Of a DNA stretch of 64,000 nucleotides, positions 1 through 7,878 are shown piece by piece. This DNA comes from Microvirga sp. VF16 (GTDB taxonomy: Bacteria > Pseudomonadota > Alphaproteobacteria > Rhizobiales > Beijerinckiaceae), in contig NZ_CP069357.1 of NCBI RefSeq assembly GCF_016864375.1, positions 186,001-250,000 on the forward strand, given 5' to 3'. Position numbers and translations under genes: made by a program. The notes under the pieces are model-generated. The model worked only from the letters and a program-made list of their open reading frames with translations, searched no databases and was not told where the DNA came from. The first letter of the stretch is position 1. Every line of letters starts with the position of its first letter.

Positions 1-312
1 CTTTCGGTTTTCGCCGGCACCCGTTCTGGATTGGCCACTCTGTCGTTCAAGCGACTTGTCCCGTGGTTCATCATCGGCTTCGTCGCTCTTGCAGGCCTGC
101 GCTCAGTGGGAGCGATTCCAGATGTGGTTCTGCGCGGCGTGCTTCCTACGGCGACAGGACTCACTGTTGTTTCCATGGCGGCCCTCGGGCTTGGGGTGGA
201 CCTGCGCGTGCTCGGCCGTGTTGGCGGACGGGTGACGCTGGCGGTAAGTGTGTCGCTTCTCGTCCTTCTCGGCATCAGCCTAGGTTTGATCCGTCTGCTC
301 GCCATCGTGTAA
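1..312 (+). CDS. YeiH-family putative sulfate exporter, C-terminal part
   Basis: The reading frame is open from the first base and ends at the TAA at 310-312, so this is the last ~103 residues of a gene starting outside the window. Two hydrophobic segments are visible, and the VVSMAALGLGVDL and GGRVTLAVSVSLL motifs are typical of the C-terminus of the UPF0324/YeiH family of multi-pass inner-membrane proteins annotated as putative sulfate or sulfite exporters. The family assignment is from memory of such motifs; substrate is inferred. Context fits sulfur handling: a relic of a persulfide dioxygenase/rhodanese pair lies just downstream on the other strand, and an intact sulfide operon starts at 3 kb. 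Confidence 0.75.
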   Translation, partial: LSVFAGTRSGLATLSFKRLVPWFIIGFVALAGLRSVGAIPDVVLRGVLPTATGLTVVSMAALGLGVDLRVLGRVGGRVTLAVSVSLLVLLGISLGLIRLLAIV

Positions 313-316
313 ACTC

Positions 317-370
317 CTAGCTGAGCTGTTTGGCCTCGGCCACGAGGTTCGTTGCGCTCTTCTCCGTCAT
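317..370 (-). pseudogene. Relic of a second rhodanese gene (first 17 codons)
   Basis: Read on the minus strand, an ATG at 370 preceded by AAGGAGA starts a frame that resembles the start of the intact rhodanese at 5992 (TxxLVAEA in both), then hits TAG at 317-319, next to the end of the upstream exporter gene. The order and spacing after the Blh relic match the intact operon, so this is the remains of a duplicated blh-rhodanese junction rather than chance. Confidence 0.65.
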
Positions 371-385
371 GATTGTCTCCTTCGG

Positions 386-490
386 TCACTCATCCCACGG
401 TGCGCCGTCGAGCGCATCGATTGGGATTTTGAGATACCGTTTACCGTTGTCTTCCGGTTTCGGCAGTCGCCCGCCACGGATGTTTACCTG
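386..490 (-). pseudogene. Relic of a second Blh-type persulfide dioxygenase (C-terminal 34 codons)
   Basis: Minus-strand translation gives a C-terminus nearly identical to that of the intact MBL-fold enzyme at 5068-5976: both contain QVNIRGGRLP, PEDNG, and LDALDGAPWDE before the stop. Homology stops abruptly at base 490, and the next base starts a GGAGCATGAGG repeat end. The rest of the gene is absent. The coding strand is opposite to the intact operon. Confidence 0.8.
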
Positions 491-516
491 CGGAGCATGA
501 GGAAGAGTGGGGCAGG
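491..516. repeat. Solo end of the GGAGCATGAGG repeat family
   Basis: GGAGCATGAGG followed by GTGGGGCAG matches the ends of the ~140-bp dispersed elements at 9321, 10559, 18180, 32618 and 39961. No clear partner end was found nearby. Its position exactly at the breakpoint of the Blh relic suggests it marks an insertion or recombination junction. Confidence 0.5.
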
Positions 517-622
517 TCGGCCTTTCCGGCTGCGACGCACTTCGATGCTGCTGGCCTTGACACTGTGATGTCAGACGCCTGAAGCCGATTGATCACTGAC
601 TGCCCACGGATCCTTTGCTGCC

Positions 623-877
623 CTACTTCCGTCCGATCGCCGCCGAGTAGGGAACCTGTAGCGGCTGGATCTGCACGTCCTGAAAGCCGGCCTCCTCCAT
701 CCAGCGTCGGCAATCCGCACCGGTATAGTCGAAGCCGGCCGGGGTCTCGATCAGCATGATCAGGCTCATGAGCAGACCGAAGGCATTCTCGCGGAGTCCA
801 TTGTCAATCATGGCATCGTAGACGATGAGCGCACCCCCGCTGGGCAGCGCCTCATGGGCCTTGCGCAGGAGCAGATC
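623..877 (-). pseudogene. O-methyltransferase, C-terminal fragment cut by an IS110 element
   Basis: The minus-strand frame reads back from the stop at 623 to about 877, with RKAHEALPSGGALIVYDAMI and a following IETPAGFDYTGADC segment that are typical of SAM-dependent O-methyltransferases of the acetylserotonin/hydroxyneurosporene type. The frame closes at about 878, where the left flank of the IS110 element begins, so only ~80 C-terminal residues remain. The catalytic and most SAM-binding parts are missing. Substrate cannot be told. Confidence 0.7.
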
Positions 878-2345
878 CTATGCGGGTGGATAGCGACCCG
901 CTTGATGGCAGAGTGAGGTTGCTGGACACCCACTCTGGAGGCGACCCATGTTACTCGATCATCGGCCCACGCAGACCGCTATCCGCACCGATCTTGGCGC
1001 GATCTTCGTCTCACTGGAACTCAGTCGCTCGGTGTGGCTGATCACCTCGCTCTCACCCGGGGCCGGCGAGAAGATGTCCAAGCACAGCGTGCGCGCCGGC
1101 GATGTTGCCGGATTGCTGGCGCGGTTGGCGGATCTCCGCCAGAAGGCACGGGCTCGCACCGGCCAAATATTTCCGATCATCACTGTTCAGGAGGCGGGCT
1201 TGGATGGGTTCTGGATTCATCGCGTGCTGGAGGCCGAAGGCATCGAAAGCTACGTGGTCGATCCCGCCTCGATTGCCACCTCACGCCGGCGCCGGCGGGC
1301 CAAGACCGACAAGATCGATGGCGAAGCCCTGGTGCGGGCCCTGCTGGCCTATAAGCGCGGTGAGCCACAGGTCTGTGCCATCGTTAGGGCTCCGACACCT
1401 GACGAGGAGGATCGGCGCCGGGTCACGCGTGAGCGCAAGACCCTCACAGCTGAGAGGATCCAACACATCAACCGCATCAAGGGACTGCTGTTTGCCCAAG
1501 GCATCACTGATTATGAGCCCGGACGTCGCGACCGCAGAACAAAGCTCGACGAGCTCACGACCGGCGATGGCCGCCCCTTGCCGAAGCATCTTAAAGCTCA
1601 GATCAGTCGCGAACTCGATCGGCTTGAGCTTGTTCTGGAGCACCTCAAGGCCGTGGAGGCGCAGCGGGACGACCTGCTCGTCCCAGCAAGCCCGGAAGCT
1701 GCGGGACAACCGAGGCCCGCAGTCCTGTTGATGGCGTTGAAGGGAGTCGGACCGGAGTTCGCCGGGATCCTTTGGTCAGAGGGCTTGTTTCGGTCCTTCG
1801 CCAATCGCCGGCAGGTGGCCGCCTACGCGGGTCTGGCCCCAACACCCTGGCGCAGCGGCTCGATTGATCGTGAGCAGGGGGTGTCGAAAGCCGGCAACCC
1901 TCGGCTGCGCACCACAATGATCCAGCTGGCCTGGCTCTGGTTGCGCCACCAGCCAGGCTCAGCCCTCAGCCGCTGGTTCCATGAGCGGGTTGAGCGCCAT
2001 GGCAGGCGTGTGCGCAAGACGGCAATCACGGCGCTTGCCCGCAAGCTCCTGGTGGCGTTCTGGAAGTACGCGACCGCCGGCGTGGTGATCGAAGGGGCGA
2101 CGATGACCGCCTGAGATCGCGCCGTCATAGCAAGTCTTATAATCTGCCTGGGACCTGACTGGCCCCAGCGGATCCAGGTGGGCGGACCGGACAAGAATAT
2201 GGCTTTAAAAGCCGCGGAGCAGAAGGGTCCCGTCCTCCTGAGCCTCGACCGCCGCAAGCGGGATCATGGTGCAGCCACCTCGAGCGGCGACCGTATGTGA
2301 GTTTGAGCCGGACAGGATCCTGGTTCACGCATCAGGCTCAGACCG
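878..2345 (+). mobile_element. IS110-family insertion sequence
   Basis: A single complete transposase gene is flanked by non-coding sequence of ~70 bp left and ~230 bp right, as usual for IS110, which lacks classic inverted repeats and does not usually duplicate its target. The left edge is inferred from loss of methyltransferase homology at about 877. The right edge is only a guess. Confidence 0.6.
948..2114 (+). CDS. IS110-family transposase
   Basis: 388 residues, full length for the family. An N-terminal DEDD RuvC-like domain is indicated by FVSLELSRS near residue 25 (Glu in place of the usual first Asp, a variant also known in rhizobial relatives), the Glu of VQEAGLDGFW and the KTDKIDGEAL motif. 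The C-terminal Transposase_20 domain carries ALKGVGPEFAGIL and AGLAPTPWRSG with the conserved Ser region. The ATG at 948 follows GGAGGCGACCC. The gene looks intact, so this copy may still move. It truncated the methyltransferase on its left. Confidence 0.92.
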   Translation: MLLDHRPTQTAIRTDLGAIFVSLELSRSVWLITSLSPGAGEKMSKHSVRAGDVAGLLARLADLRQKARARTGQIFPIITVQEAGLDGFWIHRVLEAEGIESYVVDPASIATSRRRRRAKTDKIDGEALVRALLAYKRGEPQVCAIVRAPTPDEEDRRRVTRERKTLTAERIQHINRIKGLLFAQGITDYEPGRRDRRTKLDELTTGDGRPLPKHLKAQISRELDRLELVLEHLKAVEAQRDDLLVPASPEAAGQPRPAVLLMALKGVGPEFAGILWSEGLFRSFANRRQVAAYAGLAPTPWRSGSIDREQGVSKAGNPRLRTTMIQLAWLWLRHQPGSALSRWFHERVERHGRRVRKTAITALARKLLVAFWKYATAGVVIEGATMTA

Positions 2346-2418
2346 TGGATCCGCACTGCCCGTGGAGATCGTCGTCATGCCCACCTGAAACAGACTGCCT
2401 TGACCTTACCATCCCCAT

Positions 2419-2619
2419 GTGAGTTCTTGTTCCAACCCCATCATTGAGGCGCTCTGGAAGAGCGACGAGAACATGGACCCCAAAGCTGCCGTCGCGGCGT
2501 GCTGGCAGCTAGCCTTGGCTGAGGAGGCTGGGCAGTGGACGCCAGCCGATGGTGATTTTCTGAGGCCTATGCCCGTTTACGGGAAGGTACTTGAAGTGCA
2601 AGATGACATCCCGTTCTGA
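2419..2619 (+). CDS. Small hypothetical protein, doubtful
   Basis: A 66-residue frame with a GTG start and no clear ribosome site. It contains no motif I recognise and sits between the IS110 right flank and the sulfide operon. It is acidic with two tryptophans. It may be chance; reported because no other gene occupies this stretch. Confidence 0.2.
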   Translation: MSSCSNPIIEALWKSDENMDPKAAVAACWQLALAEEAGQWTPADGDFLRPMPVYGKVLEVQDDIPF

Positions 2620-2960
2620 ACGCTGTGACAGGTCAGACGATGATAACCTGTTTGAAAATAAGACGATTTCAGATCGTGCCCCGTTTTCCCTATCAATAAT
2701 AGGGTGATGATGGGGACTGGCTCATCCCTTCTGCGCTAGTGCGTGTTCCTAGGAGCCGAGATCAGCCGTTCGCTCCACCACCCACAGCACGGCGACCAGA
2801 CCGATATTCAGGGGGCTGTTCCTGCCAACAAGCCAAGCGCTACTCCGGCGCTTTGCCCCGTGCCGTGTTTCCGGCCGGACCCGCGTGCCCAGACTGACCC
2901 AATTCCTGGGATGTGTACGGCGCCAGCACTGGCGCGGAATCTATGTGTCCGGCTCTTGCA
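2620..2960. other. Non-coding stretch upstream of the sulfide operon
   Basis: No convincing gene. AT-rich near 2640-2710, then GC-rich with short non-homologous frames only. The last ~35 bases lead into the operator of the ArsR-type gene. Confidence 0.5.
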
Positions 2961-2962
2961 TA

Positions 2963-2990
2963 TATATTAGAATTATCTAAATTAGATAGA
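2963..2990. promoter_or_regulatory. BigR-like operator
   Basis: Two overlapping inverted repeats share one arm: TTAGA at 2967-2971 with TCTAA at 2976-2980, and TCTAA at 2976-2980 with TTAGA at 2982-2986. The block is very AT-rich in a GC-rich surround and ends ~20 bases before the ATG of the repressor gene. It resembles the alternating TTAGAT/ATCTAA boxes known for BigR-type repressors, so autoregulation is inferred. Confidence 0.65.
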
Positions 2991-3010
2991 CCTAAATAAA
3001 CGAGTTGCCG

Positions 3011-3346
3011 ATGCCTGGATTGGGAATGGATCTCGAAGCATTCGAACGGCAAGCCACCGAGGTGGCGGACATGCTGCGCGCGCTCGCCAACGGGCGGCGC
3101 CTGATGATCCTGTGCAAGTTGGTGGAATGGGGCGAGGGAAACGTCACCGCCCTGGCCGAGGCGGTGGGTCTGTCCCAATCGGCCCTGTCGCAGCACCTCG
3201 CCAGGATGCGGGACGAAGGGCTCGTCACGACGCGGCGCGAGAGCCAGACGATCTGGTACCGCATCGCCGATCCGCGCGTCGAGCGGCTCTTCTCCACTCT
3301 CTACGAGCTGTATTGCATGCAGGCCGGGACCGACAGGTCCGCCTGA
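3011..3346 (+). CDS. bigR: ArsR-family sulfide-responsive repressor, BigR/SqrR type
   Basis: 111 residues with one winged-helix domain; the recognition helix lies in LSQSALSQHLARMR and the wing in LVTTRRESQTIWYRI. Two cysteines, at residues 35 and 102, sit at the positions that in BigR/SqrR form a disulfide or polysulfide bridge on exposure to reactive sulfur, which releases DNA. There is no CxC arsenic or zinc site. The ATG at 3011 is preferred over the TTG at 3005. A BigR-like operator lies just upstream, and the five downstream genes are the expected regulon. Function is assigned from family plus operon context. Confidence 0.85.
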   Translation: MPGLGMDLEAFERQATEVADMLRALANGRRLMILCKLVEWGEGNVTALAEAVGLSQSALSQHLARMRDEGLVTTRRESQTIWYRIADPRVERLFSTLYELYCMQAGTDRSA

Positions 3347-3357
3347 CGGAGGTTGTC

Positions 3358-3783
3358 ATGGGAAACTTCACCCCGGTCTCCGCCCTGGTCGGCGGCCTCC
3401 TGATCGGCACATCAGCGGCCCTGCTCCTGGTGCTGAACGGGCGCATCGCCGGCATCAGCGGCATCCTTGCCGGCATGCTGCCCCCGAACCGTGGCGAGAT
3501 CGGCTGGCGCACGGCCTTCCTCGTCGGCTTGCTCATGGCGCCGTTGGCCTACCGGGCCATCGGTGGCGCGTTGCCCCCGATCGTCCTGGACGCGCCGCTC
3601 GGTCTCCTCGCCGCCGCAGGACTGCTCGTCGGCTTCGGCACCCGCCTGGGGGCTGGCTGCACCAGCGGGCACGGGGTCTGTGGCATCGGCCGCGGCTCGC
3701 CGCGTTCGATCGTCGCCACCCTCGTCTTCATGACGACCGCCATCGTCACCGTCCTTCTCACCCGTCACGTCCTCGGGAGCTGA
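3358..3783 (+). CDS. YeeE/YedE-family membrane protein, first subunit
   Basis: 141 residues with about four membrane segments. The conserved GxRLGAGCTSGHGVCG motif holds the cysteine that in the characterised YeeE/TsuA family passes thiosulfate or related sulfur species through the membrane. It pairs with the next gene, which encodes the other half (DUF395/DUF6691 pair, PmpAB in Xylella-type operons). It begins 11 bases after the repressor stop, with ACGGAGG upstream. The protein is probably an inner-membrane importer or exporter of reduced sulfur; direction is not known. Confidence 0.8.
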   Translation: MGNFTPVSALVGGLLIGTSAALLLVLNGRIAGISGILAGMLPPNRGEIGWRTAFLVGLLMAPLAYRAIGGALPPIVLDAPLGLLAAAGLLVGFGTRLGAGCTSGHGVCGIGRGSPRSIVATLVFMTTAIVTVLLTRHVLGS

Positions 3784-3786
3784 GCC

Positions 3787-4251
3787 ATGCCGGCCATCCT
3801 TTCCGCGCTCGCGTCCGGCCTGCTCTTCGGCCTCGGGCTGATCGTCTCGCAGATGGTCAACCCGGCGAAGGTGCTCAGCTTCCTCGACGTCTTCGGCGAC
3901 TGGGACCCGAGCCTCGCCCTCGTCATGGGCGGCGCCGTCACGGCATCGGCCCTCGGCACCGTCATCGCCGGGCATCGCCGCGCCCCCGTCCTGGCCCGGC
4001 GTCTGGAGATCCCGACCCGCCGCGACCTCGACCCGCGCCTGATCGGCGGCGCGGCCCTGTTCGGCATCGGCTGGGGGCTTGTCGGCCTCTGCCCTGGCCC
4101 GGCGTTCACCGCGATCACGTTCGGCCCTTGGCAGGTTCTCGTGTTCGTCGTCGCGATGATCGCCGGCATGGCCCTGTTCCGGATCCTGCCGTCCGACTGG
4201 CCCCGGGCCACCTTCCGGCGCGAACCCGTGGGAGCGAGCGATGATGCCTGA
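3787..4251 (+). CDS. YeeE/YedE-family membrane protein, second subunit (DUF6691)
   Basis: 154 residues, four predicted membrane segments. The motifs SQMVNPAKVLSFLDVFGDWD near the N-terminus and GWGLVGLCPGPA near residue 105 are hallmarks of the partner of the preceding protein. The cysteine in GLCPGPA corresponds to the sulfur-relay cysteine. It starts 3 bases after the previous stop and overlaps the next gene by 11 bases, showing tight translational coupling. Confidence 0.8.
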   Translation: MPAILSALASGLLFGLGLIVSQMVNPAKVLSFLDVFGDWDPSLALVMGGAVTASALGTVIAGHRRAPVLARRLEIPTRRDLDPRLIGGAALFGIGWGLVGLCPGPAFTAITFGPWQVLVFVVAMIAGMALFRILPSDWPRATFRREPVGASDDA

Positions 4252-5041
4252 TCTCCTGACAGGTGCCCTGGCCACGGGTTCCGGCGGGGTCGTCGGCCTG
4301 GTGCTGGGCTTGGTCGGCGGTGGTGGATCCATCCTCGCCGTGCCGCTCCTGGTCTATGCCGTCGGCGTGGCTTCGCCTCACGTGGCGATCGGCACCGGCG
4401 CCGTCGCCGTCTCGGCCAGTGCGCTTGGCAACCTGCTCACGCACTGGCGGCTGGGCAACGTGAAGGGACGGTGCGCCGCCGTGTTCGCGGCGGCCGGGGT
4501 TCTCGGCGCCATCGCGGGAGCGGCTGCGGCCAAGGCCCTTGACGGCCAGAAGCTGCTGGCCCTGTTCGGGCTCGTGATGATCGTCGTCGGCATCGTCATG
4601 CTGCGCCGGCGCGGCTCCGGCGGCGATCCGGCGGTCCGCCTGACCGCCCGGACGGCAAGGCGGCTCCTGCCACCGTTGCTCGGCATCGGCTTCGGGGTGG
4701 GTCTGTTCTCCGGCTTCTTCGGCATCGGCGGCGGCTTCCTGATCGTGCCGGGCCTGATGCTCGCCACGGGCATGCCGCTCACCTTCGCCATCGGCACGTC
4801 CCTCGTGGCCGTCACGGCCTTCGGGGCGGCCACCGCCGCCAGCTACGCGATCTCGGGCCTGGTCGACTGGCGGCTCGCCGGCCTGTTCGTCGGCGGCGGC
4901 CTGCTCGGCGGATTCGCCGGGGCCGTCCTCGGCAAGGTGTTGGCATCGCGCAGGCAGGTGCTCGGTACCGTCTTCGCCGGCCTCGTCATCGCCGTCGGGG
5001 TCTACGTCGTCTCGCGCGGCCTCATCGGATTGACCGCCTGA
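4241..5041 (+). CDS. TauE/SafE-family sulfite exporter
   Basis: 266 residues with about eight membrane segments arranged as two repeats, each bearing a glycine-rich GGGGSI or GIGGGFLIVP motif typical of the TauE/SafE superfamily (PF01925). In BigR-type operons this protein is proposed to export sulfite formed when persulfide is oxidised. The start at 4241 overlaps the upstream gene. A second internal ATG follows directly. Substrate is inferred from operon context. Confidence 0.85.
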   Translation: MMPDLLTGALATGSGGVVGLVLGLVGGGGSILAVPLLVYAVGVASPHVAIGTGAVAVSASALGNLLTHWRLGNVKGRCAAVFAAAGVLGAIAGAAAAKALDGQKLLALFGLVMIVVGIVMLRRRGSGGDPAVRLTARTARRLLPPLLGIGFGVGLFSGFFGIGGGFLIVPGLMLATGMPLTFAIGTSLVAVTAFGAATAASYAISGLVDWRLAGLFVGGGLLGGFAGAVLGKVLASRRQVLGTVFAGLVIAVGVYVVSRGLIGLTA

Positions 5042-5067
5042 GTCCGCAAGCCAAGGAAGGAGCATCC

Positions 5068-5976
5068 ATGTCCGTCACGAAACCACCGTTGCGCGGGCGA
5101 CCCATCGTGAAGGGGTTCTTCGAGAGGCGCACCAACAGCGTCCAGTACGTCGTCGCCGATCCGGAGACGCGCCGCGCCGCGATCATCGACCCTGTCCTGG
5201 ACTTCGACCCGAAGTCGGGCGCGACGGCGACCCACTCCGCCGACGGGCTGCTGGCATATGTCGAGCGCGAGGGGCTTTCCCTCCAGTGGATCCTCGACAC
5301 GCACCCGCACGCCGACCACTTCTCGGCGGCGGGTTACCTCAGGGACAGGACCGGCGTGCCCACCGCCATCGGCGAGAGGGTGGTCGACGTGCAGAAGCTC
5401 TGGAAGGGGCTCTACAACCTGCCCGACGAATTCCGGACCGATGGCTCGCAATGGGATCGGCTGTTCGCCGATGGCGAGCGCTTCACCATCGGGAACCTGG
5501 ATGTCGAGGTGATGTTCACGCCGGGCCATACGCTCGCGTCCATCGCTTACGTTTTCGGCGACGCCGCGTTCATCCACGACACGATCTTCATGCCGGACGG
5601 CGGCACGGCCCGCGCCGACTTCCCGGGCGGTTCGGCGCACGCGCTGTGGAGGAGCATCCAGCGGATCATCGCGCTTCCCGACGACACGCGCCTGTTCACG
5701 GGGCACGACTACATGCCGGGCGGCCGCGAACCGCAGTGGGAGAGCACGGTCGGGCAGCAGCAGCGCGAGAATAAGCACCTCGTGAAGGCGAGGACCGAGG
5801 ACGAGTTCGTGGCCTTGCGCGAGGCGCGCGACCGTGAGCTGCCGATGCCGAAGCTGATCCTGCATTCCTTGCAGGTGAACATCCGGGGCGGGCGCCTGCC
5901 CGAGCCGGAGGACAACGGCAGGCGTTATCTGAGGATTCCCCTCGATGCGCTCGACGGCGCACCGTGGGACGAGTGA
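5068..5976 (+). CDS. blh: MBL-fold persulfide dioxygenase, Blh/ETHE1 type
   Basis: 302 residues. The metal-binding signature THPHADH spans residues 78-84; further ligands are expected in FTPGHT and TGHDY. ETHE1-type enzymes use one iron with glutathione persulfide and oxygen to make sulfite. Residues around FTGHDYMPGG and REPQWESTV fit the family. The rhodanese and the TauE/SafE transporter on either side supply substrate exchange and sulfite export. An AAGGAAGGAGC ribosome site precedes the ATG. No fused rhodanese domain is present; that function is in the next gene. Confidence 0.88.
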   Translation: MSVTKPPLRGRPIVKGFFERRTNSVQYVVADPETRRAAIIDPVLDFDPKSGATATHSADGLLAYVEREGLSLQWILDTHPHADHFSAAGYLRDRTGVPTAIGERVVDVQKLWKGLYNLPDEFRTDGSQWDRLFADGERFTIGNLDVEVMFTPGHTLASIAYVFGDAAFIHDTIFMPDGGTARADFPGGSAHALWRSIQRIIALPDDTRLFTGHDYMPGGREPQWESTVGQQQRENKHLVKARTEDEFVALREARDRELPMPKLILHSLQVNIRGGRLPEPEDNGRRYLRIPLDALDGAPWDE

Positions 5977-5991
5977 CCGAAGGAGGCGATC

Positions 5992-6378
5992 ATGACGAAG
6001 ACGGCAAGGGACTTGGTGGCCGAGGCCAATGGGACGGTCGAGACGCTGACGGCGGAGGAGTCCCTCAAGCTCCTCGGGAGCCCCGATGTGGTGTTCGTGG
6101 ACGTGCGCGAGGGCGAGGAACTGGAGAAAACCGGAAAGGCCCGGGGGGCGGTGCATGTGCCACGCGGCTTCCTCGAGTTCCAGGCCGATCCGGCCAGCCC
6201 GTCGCACAAGGCTGAGCTCGGCGGCGGCAGGCGGCTGGTGCTCTACTGCGCCTCCGGCAATCGCTCGGCCCTGGCGGCGAAAACACTGAAGGACATGGGG
6301 ATCGGGAACGTGGCACATGTCGCTGGCGGCTTTGCGGCCCTCCGGCAGGCGGGTGTCCCCGTCGAAGAGGGACGCTGA
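5992..6378 (+). CDS. Single-domain rhodanese (sulfurtransferase)
   Basis: 128 residues, one rhodanese domain. The catalytic cysteine is C86 in CASGNRSA, which forms the six-residue active-site loop; the conserved Asp-Arg lies in VFVDVRE near residues 35-40. No signal peptide, so cytoplasmic. It begins 15 bases after blh with a strong AAGGAGG site. It would exchange persulfide sulfur between glutathione and thiosulfate or sulfite, completing the detoxification operon. Confidence 0.88.
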   Translation: MTKTARDLVAEANGTVETLTAEESLKLLGSPDVVFVDVREGEELEKTGKARGAVHVPRGFLEFQADPASPSHKAELGGGRRLVLYCASGNRSALAAKTLKDMGIGNVAHVAGGFAALRQAGVPVEEGR

Positions 6379-6461
6379 ACCGTTGCTCCCGGCCTTGCCC
6401 AGTTCCGATGCCCACGCACATGGTCCGGAAACGCGGGCCGTGAGCCCGCACCATCCGCAGG

Positions 6462-6806
6462 TCAGTGCCGCTCGCGATGACACTGTCCGTGATCGGCCAG
6501 CACCTCGATGATCCGGCACTCGGAGATCATCCGATGGTCGTACGTGACCATCGCCTCCAATTCGTCGCGCAAGGCCGTGAGCCGGGCGATCTTGTCCTTC
6601 ACCTCCTCGAGGTGGGCCTTGGTGATGTCGTGCACCTCGCCACAGGAGCGGCCTGGATCGCTCGCAAGACCCAGGAGTTGCCGGATGGCCTCGACCTCGA
6701 AGCCGAGTTCGCGGGCGTGACGAATGAAGTTCAGCCTGCGAACATCCTCGGCACGGTACCGCCGCTGCTGGCCCTCCGTGCGAGTCGGCTCGGCCAGCAG
6801 TGAACC
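6462..6806 (-). pseudogene. MerR-family regulator lacking its N-terminus
   Basis: The last ~114 residues match MerR regulators: TRTEGQQRRYRAEDVRRLNF (wing and second helix), then RHARELGFEVEAIRQLLGLA, a dimerisation coiled coil, and a Cys/His tail (CRIIEVLADHGQCH) like metal-sensing members. The first ~25 residues, including the recognition helix start, are missing: upstream the frame stays open but runs into decayed transposase DNA, giving a 235-residue chimaeric frame. A GTG or ATG inside the foreign part could still give a protein, but DNA binding should be lost. Confidence 0.7.
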
Positions 6807-7555
6807 GTTGATGACACTGACGCACGCCATGCCCGCTGCCACGGTGTCACCACGCAGATCGGCGGCGAGCGCTTTTGCGTCTTCCGCACCAGCCGGTCGA
6901 AATCGCGCCTGAACTTCCTGTCGCTGCTGCGGGCGGGCTGCGAGAACTACGTCGTCAACGAGGCTGCGCTGGACTACCTGCGCCGGCAGCCGGTCGAGGC
7001 CGCCGTGATCGCCCGGTTGACGAAGCTCCAGGGCCACGCCCTGTGCTGGGTTCATGCCGAGCGGCACCTCGAGAAGCTGATGCCGGCCTCGCCCAAGCAG
7101 GCCAAGGCGGTGGAATTGGTCCGCAAGACCATCTGGTGTTTTTATCGCGGTCTGAAGCTGTGGAAGCAAAGCCCCTCACCGGGCGCCGAGGCGTCATTCC
7201 GGCGTCAGTTCAACCGCATCTTTGGCCAGCGCACGGGTTACAAGGACCTCGATGCGCTGCTCGCCCGCCTGGCGCGGCGCAAGGGCGAACTGCTGATGGT
7301 GCTCAAGCGGCCCGAGATCCCGCTGCACACCAATGCGTCGGAGAATGACCTGCGTGCCTGCGTGATCAAGTGGAAGGTCTCCGGCGGCACGATGAGTGCG
7401 GATGGCCGCATGGCACGCGATGTCATGCTGGGGCTCTCGAAGACATGCCGCAAGCTCCGGCTGTCGTTCTTCGACTATCTCGGGGATCGGCTCGGCCTGC
7501 ATGGGGATCAGCCGAGGATCCCGCCGCTCGCCACCCTCGTTAGCCAAACAGCCTG
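6807..7555 (+). pseudogene. Decayed transposase with IS66-like C-terminus
   Basis: The frame from about 6815 reads GVTTQIGGERF, SKSRLNFLSLLRAG, then jumps within a few residues from a VIARL motif to GHALCWVHAERHLEKL, implying an internal deletion of some 50 codons, then runs to the stop at 7554-7556 through HTNASENDLRACV, SGGTMSADGRMARDVMLGL and KTCRKLRLSFFDYLGDRLG. These fit IS66-like transposases. The N-terminal half is missing. Its left edge coincides with the loss of MerR homology. Confidence 0.7.
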
Positions 7556-7878
7556 AGGCCCGCGGCCCCCAAACTACCCCGATTACAAACGTCGTCAACA
7601 GTCATATTGCCAAACGGGCGCCATCCAGACATGACGATACCAACACGTCGCCCTCCGCCGCTGAGACGTCAGCGCCATTAGCAGATACTCGGAAACAAAA
7701 ATTGCGACGGAGCCTCCTGCTGCGCTTGTGAGTCCTGAGCAAGGCTATTTGCCGGCCCGCCCGAATGCCAGTAGCCGAGTTTGGCTGCTCGCAACAAGCC
7801 ATCGTCCTTGCTATACTGACCACCATCACAGCAGATGCTGCCCGCCCGGCCCCGCAGGGTCCAGAGGAGGAGGTGTCC

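Noticed and set aside
3412..5065. Long minus-strand frames rich in Asp/Glu/Gly/Ala opposite the YeeE and TauE genes
   Set aside because: High-GC shadow frames; the plus strand encodes obvious membrane proteins.
5002..6825. A 607-codon minus-strand frame opposite blh and the rhodanese
   Set aside because: Antisense of intact operon genes, no family motifs; the only real minus-strand part is the MerR fragment starting at 6462 in another frame.
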